The notes under the pieces are model-generated. The model worked only from the letters and a program-made list of their open reading frames with translations, had not been told where the DNA came from and did not search any database. Source: Pigmentiphaga daeguensis (lineage in GTDB: Bacteria; Pseudomonadota; Gammaproteobacteria; Burkholderiales; Burkholderiaceae_B). From it: a stretch of 64,000 nucleotides of DNA. A program made the position numbers and the translations under genes. This document shows, one piece after another, positions 52,360-61,770 of the stretch; within the stretch, counting starts at the first letter, position 1, and each line of letters starts with the position of its first letter. The stretch covers positions 124,001 through 188,000 of the forward strand of contig NZ_BAAAEN010000003.1 in NCBI RefSeq assembly GCF_039523035.1, written 5' to 3'.

Positions 52360-53036
52360 TGCGTGCCATGATCCTGGCGGCCGGACGCGGCGAACGCATG
52401 CGGCCGCTGACCGACACCACCCCCAAGCCGCTGCTGCCGGCCGGCGGCAAGCCCTTGATCGTCTGGCACATCGAACGGCTGGCGCGCGCGGGACTGCGCG
52501 ACATCGTCGTCAATCATGCCTGGCTGGGCGCGCGCATCGAGGAAGCGCTGGGCGACGGCTCGCGCTGGGGCGTGCGCGTGCGCCATTCGGCCGAGGCCAC
52601 CGCGCTGGAAACGGCCGGCGGCATCCGCCAGGCCCTGCCCCTGCTGGGCGACGAGCCCTTCCTGGTGATCAACGGCGACATCTGGACCGATTGGGATCCC
52701 GCCCTGGCACAGGCCGCCGCCGGCGACCTGTCGCGGCAGGACCGCCTGGCCTGGCTGGTACTGGTCGACAATCCCGCCCACCATCCCACCGGCGATTTCC
52801 ACCTGGCATCCTGCGGCCTGGTCCGGGACGGCGATCCGCGGCTGACCTTCGCCGGCATCGGCGTCTACCAGCCGGCCTTGTTCGCCTGCCTGCCGGCGGG
52901 CGAGCCGGCCAGGCTGGCGCCCCTGCTGCGCGCCGCCATGGCCCGCGGCCAGGTCGGCGGCATGCACCACCGGGGGCGCTGGACCGACGTGGGCACGCCG
53001 CAGCGCCTGGCCGACCTCGATGCCAGCCTACAATAA
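52359..53036 (+). CDS. murU: N-acetylmuramate-1-phosphate uridylyltransferase MurU
   Basis: A 225-residue nucleotidyltransferase that makes UDP-MurNAc from MurNAc-1-phosphate, the salvage route bypassing MurA/MurB and so fosfomycin. The signature is ILAAGRGERMRPLTDTTPKP with KPLIVWHIERL; FLVINGDIWTDWD is the metal site. It follows amgK with a one-base overlap. The salvage route is known from Pseudomonas and other Gram-negatives. Confidence 0.94.
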   Translation: MRAMILAAGRGERMRPLTDTTPKPLLPAGGKPLIVWHIERLARAGLRDIVVNHAWLGARIEEALGDGSRWGVRVRHSAEATALETAGGIRQALPLLGDEPFLVINGDIWTDWDPALAQAAAGDLSRQDRLAWLVLVDNPAHHPTGDFHLASCGLVRDGDPRLTFAGIGVYQPALFACLPAGEPARLAPLLRAAMARGQVGGMHHRGRWTDVGTPQRLADLDASLQ

Positions 53037-53069
53037 ACCCTGGTCATTCCCGCGCACGGATCCATCGCC

Positions 53070-54419
53070 ATGAGCATTCCCGCCCAGGACCTCTCCCCCT
53101 TCGCCGCGCGCCGCCGCCGCGTGCTGGACGTCATGCGCGCCCGAGGCGGCGGCATCGCGATCCTGCCCACCTCGCGCGAGCTCGTCCGCAACCGCGACGC
53201 CGAATTCCCGTTCCGCTTCGACAGCGATTTCTTCTACCTGACCGGCTTTCCCGAACCCGAGGCCTGGCTGGTCCTGATCGCGGGTGCGCAAGACCGCAGC
53301 ATCCTGTTCTGCCGCAGCAAGAACCTGGAACGCGAGATCTGGGACGGCTACCGGGTCGGCCCGGACGCGGCCGCCGAGCAGTTCGGCTTCGACCGCGCGC
53401 TGCCGGTCGAGGCGCTGGCCGACGAACTGCCCAAGCTCATCGCCGACCAGCCCGCGCTGTTCGTGCCCATGGGCAGCGACCGCCTGTTCGACACCCACCT
53501 GCGCGGATGGCTGGAGCGGGTGCGCGCCATGGGCCGGTCCGGCGCCACCGCGCCCGCCAGCAGCTACGACCTGCGGGCCATCCTGGCGGAAATGCGCCTG
53601 GTCAAGGACGCCTTCGAGATCGAAACCATGCGCCGGGCCGGCGCCATTTCCGCAGGCGCCCACGTGCGCGCCATGCGAGCGTCGCGCCCGGGCCTGCGCG
53701 AATACGAGATCGAGGCCGAACTGCTGCACGAATTCCGCCGCCACGGCTCGCAGTCGGTCGCCTACAACTCCATCGTCGCCACCGGCCACAACGCCTGCGT
53801 GCTGCACTACCGCGCCGGCGACGCCGAGCTCAAGGACGGCGACCTGCTGCTGATCGACGCCGGCTGCGAACTGGATGGCTATGCGTCGGACATCACCCGT
53901 ACCTTCCCCGTCAACGGCCGCTTCAGCGGACCGCAGCGCGCGCTGTACGACCTGGTGCAGGAAGCGCAGAACGCTGCCGCCGCCCTGACCCGTCCCGGCG
54001 CGCGCTGGAACGAGGGCCACGACGCGGCGGTCCGCGTGCTGGCCCAGGGCATGATCGACGAGGGCCTGCTGACCGGCACGCTGGACGGCGTACTGGAATC
54101 CCAGCAGTACACCCGCTTCTACATGCACCGTACCGGCCACTGGCTGGGCATGGACGTGCACGACGTGGGCGACTACCGCGAACCGGGCGCGGCGGCGTCC
54201 GCGGACGAGCCCCGCCCATGGCGCGAGCTGCGGCCGGGCATGGTGCTCACCATCGAGCCGGGCATCTACGTCCGCCCCGCGGCCGACGTGCCCGAGCGGT
54301 TCTGGGACATCGGCATCCGCATCGAGGACGATGCCGTCGTGACCGAATCCGGCTGCGAACTGATCACCCGCGGCGTCCCCGTTGCCGCCGACGAGATCGA
54401 AGCCCTGATGCGGGGCTGA
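53070..54419 (+). CDS. pepP: Xaa-Pro aminopeptidase PepP
   Basis: A 449-residue M24B metallopeptidase that removes N-terminal residues before proline. The N-terminal AMP_N domain (about 1-135) precedes the pita-bread domain, whose metal ligands are seen in IDAGCELDGYASDITRTF, GHWLGMDVHDVG, LTIEPGIY and IEDDAVVTESGCE. It starts 33 bp after murU and ends 7 bp before the UbiH-like gene, the usual pepP-ubiH order. Confidence 0.95.
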   Translation: MSIPAQDLSPFAARRRRVLDVMRARGGGIAILPTSRELVRNRDAEFPFRFDSDFFYLTGFPEPEAWLVLIAGAQDRSILFCRSKNLEREIWDGYRVGPDAAAEQFGFDRALPVEALADELPKLIADQPALFVPMGSDRLFDTHLRGWLERVRAMGRSGATAPASSYDLRAILAEMRLVKDAFEIETMRRAGAISAGAHVRAMRASRPGLREYEIEAELLHEFRRHGSQSVAYNSIVATGHNACVLHYRAGDAELKDGDLLLIDAGCELDGYASDITRTFPVNGRFSGPQRALYDLVQEAQNAAAALTRPGARWNEGHDAAVRVLAQGMIDEGLLTGTLDGVLESQQYTRFYMHRTGHWLGMDVHDVGDYREPGAAASADEPRPWRELRPGMVLTIEPGIYVRPAADVPERFWDIGIRIEDDAVVTESGCELITRGVPVAADEIEALMRG

Positions 54420-54426
54420 AGCGGGC

Positions 54427-55605
54427 ATGCAAGCGGACGTCACCATCCTGGGCGGCGGCCCGGTCGGGGCCACGCTGGCGCTGCTCCTGGCCCGGGCGAC
54501 CTCCCGGCCCGAGCGCATCGTGCTGTGCCGGCCCCGGCGCCCCGCGGTCGTCTCCGCCGACACGACGGCCGACCCGCGCTCGATGGCGCTCAACCATGGC
54601 AGCCGGGTGCTGCTGGCGTCGCTGGGAGCCTGGCCGGCCGGCGGCGCCGACATCCTGCACGTCCACGTCTCGCAGAAGGGCCGCCTGGGCCGCACCCACA
54701 TCTCGCACGCCGATTTCGGCGTGCCGGCGCTGGGCACGGTGGTGCCCTATCCGGGCATCGTCGAAGCCCTGGACGCCGCGCTGGCGCTGTCGGGCATCAC
54801 CATCCGCGCGGGCGAGCCTGCCGCCATCCTGCGCCAGGAGGGCGACGCCGCGGTGGTCGGCCAGGACGGCCAGGAATGGACCACCCGGGCCTGCGTCCAC
54901 GCCGAAGGGGGTACCTTCGACCACCAGGCCCGCAACGACCTGCACCGCGACTACGGCCAGCATGCCGTGCTGGCCATCGTCCGCGCCAGCCGCCCGCGCC
55001 CGGGCTGGGCCTGGGAACGCTTCACCACCGAGGGCCCGCTGGCGCTGCTGCCCTACCCCGCCGGCCCCGCCCACGACACCGGCCGCTACGCGCTGGTCTG
55101 GTGCTGCCGCCCCGGCCATGCCGAGCGCCTGGCGGCCCTGGACGACGGCGCCTTCGCCGACGCCCTGGGCCGGACCTTCGGCACCCGGCTGGGCGGCTTC
55201 GCCGCCGCCGGCCCGCGCCACCGCTATCCCTTGGGCATCAATCTGCGCCGCCACGTGGTCGATGGCGTCACCGTGGCCATCGGCAACGCCGCCCAGACCC
55301 TGCACCCGGTGGCCGGCCAGGGCATGAACCTCGGCCTGCGCGATGCCGCCCGGCTGGCCGAAAGCCTCGCGCCCCTGCTGCGCGACCCGTCCGCCCGCGC
55401 GGCGCCGCTGCTGTCGGCCTATGCCCGCGCCCGTGGAGCCGACCGCTGGCTGACCAGCGGCCTGACCGATTTCATGCCGCGCATCTTCGCGACCGGCCTG
55501 GCACCGGTCGAGCATGCCTGCGGCCTGGCCTTGCTGGGCCTGGACGTGTCGCGCACCCTGCGCGGGCCGCTGGCGCGACAATTGATGGAAGGGCTGCGGG
55601 CCTGA
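54427..55605 (+). CDS. UbiH/VisC-family FAD-dependent hydroxylase
   Basis: A 392-residue flavoprotein hydroxylase, probably for ubiquinone ring hydroxylation. The FAD motifs are ILGGGPVGATLALLLA and IGNAAQTLHPVAGQGMNLGLRDAA, the latter characteristic of the Ubi hydroxylases. It follows pepP by 7 bp, as ubiH does elsewhere. Which ring position it acts on (UbiH or UbiF type) cannot be settled here. Confidence 0.88.
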   Translation: MQADVTILGGGPVGATLALLLARATSRPERIVLCRPRRPAVVSADTTADPRSMALNHGSRVLLASLGAWPAGGADILHVHVSQKGRLGRTHISHADFGVPALGTVVPYPGIVEALDAALALSGITIRAGEPAAILRQEGDAAVVGQDGQEWTTRACVHAEGGTFDHQARNDLHRDYGQHAVLAIVRASRPRPGWAWERFTTEGPLALLPYPAGPAHDTGRYALVWCCRPGHAERLAALDDGAFADALGRTFGTRLGGFAAAGPRHRYPLGINLRRHVVDGVTVAIGNAAQTLHPVAGQGMNLGLRDAARLAESLAPLLRDPSARAAPLLSAYARARGADRWLTSGLTDFMPRIFATGLAPVEHACGLALLGLDVSRTLRGPLARQLMEGLRA

Positions 55606-55681
55606 TCGCCGCGGCGCCCCGACAGCGGTACAATCCCCGCCTTCCTCGGACATTTTTGCCCACGCGCCGCAACCCCCATGA

Positions 55682-56704
55682 ATGGGGCTGACGGCGCATC
55701 CAGCCATGCGCATCGGCCCCTACGACCTTCCGAACAACGTTTTCGTCGCTCCCATGGCCGGCGTGACGGACCGTCCGTTCCGCCAGTTGTGCAAGCGGCT
55801 GGGTGCCGGCCACGCCGTGTCCGAGATGGCCGCCAGCAACCCGCGCCTGTGGAACAGCGTCAAGACTTCGCGCCGCCTGGACCACGAGGGCGAAAGCGAC
55901 CCCATCGCCGTGCAGATCGCCGGCAGCGATCCCGGGATGATGGCGCAGGCCGCCGTCTTCAACGTCGGCAAGGGTGCCCGCATCATCGACATCAACATGG
56001 GCTGTCCGGCCAAGAAGGTCTGCAACGTGGCCGCCGGCTCGGCCCTGCTGCGCGACGAGGATCTGGTCGCGCGCATCCTGGAAGCCGTCGTGCGCGCCTG
56101 CGAGCCGCTGGGCGTGCCCGTCACGCTCAAGACCCGCACCGGCTGGCGCCGGGCCGACCGCAACGTGCTGCGCGTGGCGCGGCGCGCGCAGGACATCGGC
56201 ATCGCGGCCCTGGCCCTGCACGGCCGCACCCGCGAGGACCTGTACATGGGCGAGGCGGAGTACGAGACCATCGCCGCGGTCAAGGCCGAGCTCGCCATTC
56301 CCGTCATCGCCAATGGCGACATCGACTCTCCCGAGAAGGCGCGCAGCGTGCTGGAGGCCACCGGCGCCGACGCCGTCATGATCGGCCGGGCGGCCCAGGG
56401 CCGGCCCTGGCTGTTCCGGGAAATCGACCACTACCTGCGCACCGGAACCCGCCTGCCCGCTCCCACGCAGTCGGAGATGCGCGAACTGCTGCTGCAGCAC
56501 CTGGACGACCACTACCGTTTCTACGGCGAGTACACGGGCGTGCGGACCGCGCGCAAGCATATCGGCTGGTATCTGGGCTCGCTGCCGGGAGGGCCGCAGT
56601 TCTGTGCGCAGCTGAATTTGATAGAAAACACGCGCGACCAATGGCAGGCGGTGGCCGACTGGTTCGATCGCCCCGCAACGCCAGCCTCGCGGCTGGCCGC
56701 CTAG
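55682..56704 (+). CDS. dusB: tRNA-dihydrouridine synthase DusB
   Basis: A 340-residue flavoenzyme that reduces uridine to dihydrouridine in the tRNA D-loop. FMN-binding APMAGVTDRPFR, the catalytic cysteine loop INMGCPAKKVCNVAAGSALL and HGRTREDLYMG are typical. ATG 55682 is used; ATG 55706 (MRIGPYDLP) matches most family starts better and is a serious alternative. It precedes fis by 23 bp, the conserved dusB-fis pair. Confidence 0.94.
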   Translation: MGLTAHPAMRIGPYDLPNNVFVAPMAGVTDRPFRQLCKRLGAGHAVSEMAASNPRLWNSVKTSRRLDHEGESDPIAVQIAGSDPGMMAQAAVFNVGKGARIIDINMGCPAKKVCNVAAGSALLRDEDLVARILEAVVRACEPLGVPVTLKTRTGWRRADRNVLRVARRAQDIGIAALALHGRTREDLYMGEAEYETIAAVKAELAIPVIANGDIDSPEKARSVLEATGADAVMIGRAAQGRPWLFREIDHYLRTGTRLPAPTQSEMRELLLQHLDDHYRFYGEYTGVRTARKHIGWYLGSLPGGPQFCAQLNLIENTRDQWQAVADWFDRPATPASRLAA

Positions 56705-56727
56705 GCCGCGCATCAAGGAAACAACCA

Positions 56728-56964
56728 ATGAAAGAACATACGCTTGAAGAGTGCGTACGCCACACCCTGGACCGCTACTTCAAGGATCTCGAAGGCGAGA
56801 CGACCAGCGGCATCTGGGACATGGTGCTGACGGCCGTCGAGCGTCCCATGCTGGAGGTCGTGCTGGAGAAGGCCGACCGCAACCAGTCGCGCGCCGCCGA
56901 GATGCTGGGCATCAACCGCAACACCCTGCGCAAGAAGCTCGACCACTACCAGATCAAGGTCTGA
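56728..56964 (+). CDS. fis: DNA-binding protein Fis
   Basis: A 78-residue nucleoid protein. The C-terminal helix-turn-helix NQSRAAEMLGINRNTLRKKL is diagnostic. The N-terminal arm of enteric Fis is shorter here, as in other Betaproteobacteria. AAGGAA precedes the ATG. It is co-transcribed with dusB and lies 61 bp before purH. Confidence 0.95.
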   Translation: MKEHTLEECVRHTLDRYFKDLEGETTSGIWDMVLTAVERPMLEVVLEKADRNQSRAAEMLGINRNTLRKKLDHYQIKV

Positions 56965-57025
56965 CGCGGCCCCCTCATCCCCATTGTCCCGTGCCGGCCC
57001 TGGCACGCCATTCTGCCCCACACTC

Positions 57026-58612
57026 ATGAAAATCGAACGCGCGCTTCTTTCCGTTTCCGACAAATCCGGCATCGTCGACTTCGCCAGGGCCTTGCACGAC
57101 CGCGGCGTGCAACTGCTGTCCACCGGCGGCACGGCCAAGCTGCTGGCCCAGGCCGGCCTGCCCGTGCAGGAAGTTTCCGACTACACCGGTTTTCCCGAGA
57201 TGATGGACGGCCGCGTCAAGACGCTGCATCCGAAGATCCACGGCGGCCTGCTGGCCCGCCGCGACGCCCAGGCGCACCTGGACGCCATCGCCAGCCACGG
57301 CATCGGCCGCATCGACCTGCTGGTGGTGAACCTCTATCCCTTCCGCGAGACCGTCGCCAAGCCCGGCTGCACCTTCGCCGACGCCGTCGAGAACATCGAC
57401 ATCGGCGGACCGGCCATGCTGCGCGCGGCGGCCAAGAACCATGGCACCGAAGCCGGCGGCGTCACGGTCGTCATCGATCCGGCCGACTATGCCCAGGTGC
57501 TCGAGGAAATGGACGCCACCGGCGCGACCTCCTACGCCCTGCGCCTGAACCTGGCCAAGAAGGTGTTCGCCCATACCGCCTCGTACGACGGCGCGATCGC
57601 CAACTACCTGACCAGCCTGACCGACGCGCCGGCCCAGGAGGCCGTGCCCGTGCGCGAGGCCTACCCCGAGATCCTGAGCTTCCAGGCCACCAAGAGCCAG
57701 GCCATGCGCTACGGCGAGAACCCGCACCAGTCCGCGGCCTTCTATCGCGACACCGCGCCGGCCGCCGGCCTGCTGGCCAACTACCGCCAGCTGCAGGGCA
57801 AGGAACTGTCCTACAACAACATCGCCGACGCCGACGCCGCATGGGAATGCGTACGCACCTTCGATGCGCCGGCCTGCGTCATCGTCAAGCACGCCAATCC
57901 TTGCGGCGTGGCGGTATCCACCGACGCGCTCCACGCCTACCAGCAGGCGTTCAAGACCGACCCCACGTCCGCCTTCGGCGGCATCATCGCCTTCAACCGT
58001 CCGGTGGACGCCGCCACCGCGCAGGCGGTCAGCAAGCAGTTCGTCGAAGTGCTGCTCGCCCCCGCCTACGAGGCCGGCGCGCTGGAGATCTTCGCCGCCA
58101 AGCAGAACGTGCGCCTGCTCGAGATCCCGATGGGCGACGGCGTGAACGCTTTCGACGTCAAGCGCGTGGGCGGCGGCTGGCTGGTGCAGCAGCCCGATTC
58201 GTTCAACGTCGCGCGCGACCAGCTCAAGGTCGTCACCAAGGTCGCGCCCACCGAAGCCCAGATGGACGACCTGCTGTTCGCCTGGAAGGTGGCCAAGTTC
58301 GTCAAGTCCAACGCCATCGTGTTCGTGGGCGGCGGCATGACGCTGGGCGTGGGCGCCGGCCAGATGAGCCGCGTCGATTCCGCCCGCATCGCGTCGATCA
58401 AGGCCGAGAACGCCGGCCTGTCGCTCAAGGGATCGGCCGTGGCTTCCGATGCCTTCTTCCCGTTCCGCGACGGCCTGGACGTGGTCGTGGACGCGGGCGC
58501 GAGCTGCGTCATCCAGCCCGGCGGCAGCATGCGGGACGCGGAAGTCATCGCGGCGGCCGACGAACGCGGCATCGCGATGGTGCTGACGGGCACCCGCCAC
58601 TTCCGCCATTGA
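57026..58612 (+). CDS. purH: Bifunctional AICAR transformylase/IMP cyclohydrolase PurH
   Basis: A 528-residue enzyme catalysing the last two steps of IMP synthesis. The MGS-like cyclohydrolase domain spans about 1-145 (STGGTAKLL, GRVKTLHPKIHGG) and the transformylase domain the rest, with active-site KHANPCGVA. Length is standard. ATG 57026 matches the family start MKIERALLSVSDKSGI; the frame opens 14 codons earlier without homology. A repeat element starts a few bases after its stop. Confidence 0.97.
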   Translation: MKIERALLSVSDKSGIVDFARALHDRGVQLLSTGGTAKLLAQAGLPVQEVSDYTGFPEMMDGRVKTLHPKIHGGLLARRDAQAHLDAIASHGIGRIDLLVVNLYPFRETVAKPGCTFADAVENIDIGGPAMLRAAAKNHGTEAGGVTVVIDPADYAQVLEEMDATGATSYALRLNLAKKVFAHTASYDGAIANYLTSLTDAPAQEAVPVREAYPEILSFQATKSQAMRYGENPHQSAAFYRDTAPAAGLLANYRQLQGKELSYNNIADADAAWECVRTFDAPACVIVKHANPCGVAVSTDALHAYQQAFKTDPTSAFGGIIAFNRPVDAATAQAVSKQFVEVLLAPAYEAGALEIFAAKQNVRLLEIPMGDGVNAFDVKRVGGGWLVQQPDSFNVARDQLKVVTKVAPTEAQMDDLLFAWKVAKFVKSNAIVFVGGGMTLGVGAGQMSRVDSARIASIKAENAGLSLKGSAVASDAFFPFRDGLDVVVDAGASCVIQPGGSMRDAEVIAAADERGIAMVLTGTRHFRH

Positions 58613-58614
58613 AA

Positions 58615-58773
58615 ATGCCCCCCCCCTACGCGCTTACGCGCGCCCGGCATGGTGAGCCCCCAGCCGCTACGCGACAGCCCCCCGAGGGGGCCGGGACCCG
58701 CCTTGGGGCGGCCCGGCGCCGGGTCCCGAGGGCGGCGCTGGCGGACCGGCGGAGCCGGATCCGCGGCGCCCTG
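58615..58773 (+). repeat. GC-rich intergenic repeat, copy C (longest)
   Basis: A 159-bp version with CCCCTACGCGCTTACGCGCG, a second module CCAGCCGCTACGCGACAGCC, a C/G-rich dyad and GGCGGACCGGCGGAGCCGGA then TCCGC. It fills nearly the whole purH-ruvC gap and starts 3 bp after the purH stop, oriented with the gene. Confidence 0.75.
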
Positions 58774-58794
58774 GTTATGGGGTAGGCTGACGTT

Positions 58795-59343
58795 ATGCGT
58801 ATTCTGGGGGTGGATCCGGGATTGCGGCGTACGGGGTTCGGCGTGATCGAATCGGAGGGGCCGCGGCTGCGCTATGTCGCCAGCGGGACCATCGTGGTGC
58901 CCGCCGACGACGACCTGTCGGCGCGGCTCAAGATCATCCTGGACAACCTGCGGCAGGTCGTGCGCGACACCGCGCCCGACTTCGCCGCCGTCGAGAAGGT
59001 GTTCGTCAACACCAACCCCGCCTCGACGCTGCTGCTGGGCCAGGCGCGCGGCGCGGCGCTGTGCGCGCTGGCCGACACCGGGCTGCCGGTGCACGAATAC
59101 ACCGCGCTGCAGATCAAGAAATCGGTGGTGGGCACCGGGCGGGCCGCCAAGACCCAGGTACAGTCCATGGTGCAGCACCTGCTGTCGCTGGACGGCGCCC
59201 CCGCGGCCGATGCCGCCGACGCGCTGGCCTGCGCCATCTGCCATGCGCACATCTCCCCCATGGCCGACCGCCTGCGGGAGCATGGCAGCCATCCCGCCTT
59301 CGCCCGCCGCGGCACCCGGCTGCGGGCCGGAAGATTAGTATGA
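58795..59343 (+). CDS. ruvC: Holliday junction resolvase RuvC
   Basis: A 182-residue endonuclease that cuts Holliday junctions. The four acidic catalytic residues are present: D in GVDPGLRRTGFG, E in AVEKVFVN, and the pair in AADAADALACA. Length is normal. It starts the ruvC-ruvA-gst-ruvB group and lies just after repeat copy C. Confidence 0.96.
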   Translation: MRILGVDPGLRRTGFGVIESEGPRLRYVASGTIVVPADDDLSARLKIILDNLRQVVRDTAPDFAAVEKVFVNTNPASTLLLGQARGAALCALADTGLPVHEYTALQIKKSVVGTGRAAKTQVQSMVQHLLSLDGAPAADAADALACAICHAHISPMADRLREHGSHPAFARRGTRLRAGRLV

Positions 59344-59373
59344 CGCGCGACGACAAGTCGCCAAGGTGAATTC

Positions 59374-59949
59374 ATGATCGGACGCCTGACCGGAACGCTG
59401 GTCGAGAAACAACCGCCCACCGTCTGCCTGGACGTGAACGGCGTGGGCTACGAGCTGGACGTGCCGATGAGCACGCTGTATTCCCTGCCCGAGCTCGGCG
59501 CCCGGGTGACGCTGCTCACCCACCTCGCCATACGCGAGGATGCCCACGTGCTGTACGGCTTCGGCACCGCGGCCGAACGCGCCACTTTCCGCGAACTCAT
59601 CAAGGTCAGCGGCGTGGGCGCCAAGATCGCACTGGCCGTGCTGTCGGGCATGACGGTGGCCGAGCTGTCGCAGGCCGTCACCCTGCAGGAGGCCGGCCGC
59701 CTGACCCGCGTGCCGGGCATAGGAAAGAAGACGGCCGAGCGGCTGCTGCTGGAACTCAAGGGCAAGCTGGGCGCCGACCTCGGCGCCGCGGCCGGCCACG
59801 CGGTGGCGGACGGACAGGCCGACATCCTCAACGCCCTGGTGGCGCTGGGCTATTCCGAACGCGAGGCCGTGGCCTCGTTGAAGAACCTGCCGGCCGGCGT
59901 GGGCGTCTCGGAAGGCATCAAGCTGGCGCTCAAGGCGCTGGCACGCTAG
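59374..59949 (+). CDS. ruvA: Holliday junction helicase subunit RuvA
   Basis: A 191-residue protein that binds junction DNA and guides RuvB. An OB-fold N-domain (1-65), two helix-hairpin-helix motifs (VSGVGAKIALAVLSG and VPGIGKKTAERLLLELKGKL) and a small C-terminal domain (about 145-190) that contacts RuvB are recognisable. It starts 30 bp after ruvC. Confidence 0.96.
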   Translation: MIGRLTGTLVEKQPPTVCLDVNGVGYELDVPMSTLYSLPELGARVTLLTHLAIREDAHVLYGFGTAAERATFRELIKVSGVGAKIALAVLSGMTVAELSQAVTLQEAGRLTRVPGIGKKTAERLLLELKGKLGADLGAAAGHAVADGQADILNALVALGYSEREAVASLKNLPAGVGVSEGIKLALKALAR

Positions 59950-59965
59950 GGCCGGCGGAGGCCGC

Positions 59966-60613
59966 ATGCTCAGGATCTGGGGACGGCGCAGCTCCTTCAA
60001 TGTACAGAAGGTGCTCTGGTTCGCGGGCGAACTGGGCCTGGCCTACGAGCACATCCCCGCCGGCGGCGAGCACGGCCTGGTCGATACGCCGGCGTTCCGG
60101 GCCCTGAACCCGCACGGCAAGGTACCGGTCATCGACGACGACGGCACCGTCGTCTGGGAATCGCACACCATCCTGCGCTACCTGGCGGCCCGCCACGGCG
60201 CCCCGGCCTTCTGGCCGGCCGACCCGGCCGCGCGCTCTCGGGCCGAACGCTGGATGGACTGGGCCCACACCGCGCTGCAACCCGCCTTCCTGACCGGCGT
60301 GTTCTGGGGCTACTACCGGACGCCCGAGCCCTTGCGCGATCTCGATGCCATCCGCGCCCGCGTCGAGGAATGCGCCGGGTATTTCCAGTTGCTGGATGCG
60401 CGACTGGCGAACCGGCCGTTTCTGGAAGGCGAACGGCTGACGCTGGCCGACATTCCCGCCGGCACGGCGCTGTACCGCTATTTCAGCCTGGACATCGCCC
60501 GGCCCGAGGTGCCCCATGTCAGGGCCTGGTACCAGCGGCTGCAGCAGCGGGCGCCCTATCGCGAGCACGTCATGGTGCCCTTCGGCGAACTGTACGGGCG
60601 GCTGGACTACTGA
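59966..60613 (+). CDS. Glutathione S-transferase-family protein
   Basis: A 215-residue GST-fold protein. The N-terminal thioredoxin-like domain (1-82) has RSSFNVQKVLWFAGELGL, the cis-proline in KVPVID and ESHTILRYL; the helical C-domain follows (about 90-210). It lies between ruvA and ruvB on the same strand, 16 bp after ruvA and 70 bp before ruvB, splitting a pair that is normally adjacent. The substrate cannot be read. Confidence 0.88.
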   Translation: MLRIWGRRSSFNVQKVLWFAGELGLAYEHIPAGGEHGLVDTPAFRALNPHGKVPVIDDDGTVVWESHTILRYLAARHGAPAFWPADPAARSRAERWMDWAHTALQPAFLTGVFWGYYRTPEPLRDLDAIRARVEECAGYFQLLDARLANRPFLEGERLTLADIPAGTALYRYFSLDIARPEVPHVRAWYQRLQQRAPYREHVMVPFGELYGRLDY

Positions 60614-60683
60614 ACCGGCGGCGCCCTCCGCAGGCCGGCGCGGAACGGGCTAACATACCAGCAGTTCAAGGCAGAATACCTCC

Positions 60684-61754
60684 ATGGCGATCCAGCCCGA
60701 CAAGCTTTCCATCCGAGACGACGCCCCCGACATGCGGGTGATCTCTCCGCGCGCCTCGTCTCCCAACGAAGAGGCCATCGAACGCGCGCTGCGCCCCAAG
60801 GCGCTCGACGAATACGTCGGCCAGCGCCGCATCCGCGAACAGCTCGAGATCTTCATCGCCGCCGCGCGCAACCGCCAGGAGTCGCTGGACCACGTCCTGC
60901 TGTTCGGCCCGCCGGGCCTGGGCAAGACCACGCTGGCCCATATCGTCGCGCGCGAGATGGGCGTCCAGTTGCGCCAGACCTCGGGCCCGGTGCTGGAGCG
61001 GCCGGGCGACCTCGCGGCGCTGCTGACCAACCTGGAACGCAACGACGTCCTGTTCATCGACGAGATCCATCGCCTGTCGCCGGTGGTCGAGGAAATCCTC
61101 TACCCCGCGCTCGAGGACTTCCAGATCGACATCCTGATCGGCGAAGGTCCCGCCGCCCGCAGCGTCAAGCTGGACCTGCAACCCTTCACGCTGGTCGGCG
61201 CCACCACCCGCGCGGGCATGCTGACCAATCCGCTGCGGGATCGCTTCGGCATCATCGCCCGGCTGGAGTTCTATACCGCCGACGAACTGTCCTCCATCGT
61301 GACCCGCAGCGCCGGCCTGCTCAACGCCGCCATCGCCGAGGACGGCGCCCGCGAGATCGCGCGCCGTTCGCGCGGCACGCCCCGCATCGCCAACCGGCTG
61401 CTGCGCCGGGTGCGCGACTACGCCGAGGTCAAGGCCGGCGGCCGCATCACCGGCGAAGTCGCCCACGCCGCCCTGTCCATGCTGGACGTCGACCCGGCCG
61501 GCCTGGACATCATGGACCGCAAGTTGCTGGAAGCGATCGTCTACAAGTTCGACGGCGGCCCCGTCGGCCTGGACAGCCTGTCCGCGGCCATCGGCGAGGA
61601 ACGCGACACCATCGAGGACGTGATCGAGCCCTACCTGATCCAGCATGGCTACGTCCAACGCACCCCGCGCGGCCGCATCGCCACCCAGGGCACCTACCGC
61701 CACCTGGGCCTGACCCCGCCCGCGCAAACCGGTGGCGATCTGTTCTCCAGTTGA
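60684..61754 (+). CDS. ruvB: Holliday junction helicase motor RuvB
   Basis: A 356-residue AAA+ motor for branch migration. Walker A GPPGLGKTT, Walker B FIDEIHRL, sensor GATTRAGML and the C-terminal winged helix (GYVQRTPRGRIAT) are present. Length is typical. A GST gene separates it from ruvA. Repeat copy D follows 16 bp after its stop. Confidence 0.97.
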   Translation: MAIQPDKLSIRDDAPDMRVISPRASSPNEEAIERALRPKALDEYVGQRRIREQLEIFIAAARNRQESLDHVLLFGPPGLGKTTLAHIVAREMGVQLRQTSGPVLERPGDLAALLTNLERNDVLFIDEIHRLSPVVEEILYPALEDFQIDILIGEGPAARSVKLDLQPFTLVGATTRAGMLTNPLRDRFGIIARLEFYTADELSSIVTRSAGLLNAAIAEDGAREIARRSRGTPRIANRLLRRVRDYAEVKAGGRITGEVAHAALSMLDVDPAGLDIMDRKLLEAIVYKFDGGPVGLDSLSAAIGEERDTIEDVIEPYLIQHGYVQRTPRGRIATQGTYRHLGLTPPAQTGGDLFSS

Positions 61755-61770
61755 TACGGAAATGATCAAC

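Noticed and set aside
52691..55327. An 878-codon plus-strand frame across murU, pepP and the UbiH-like gene
   Set aside because: Three well-conserved genes occupy the other frame; the product is Arg/Pro/Ala-rich noise.
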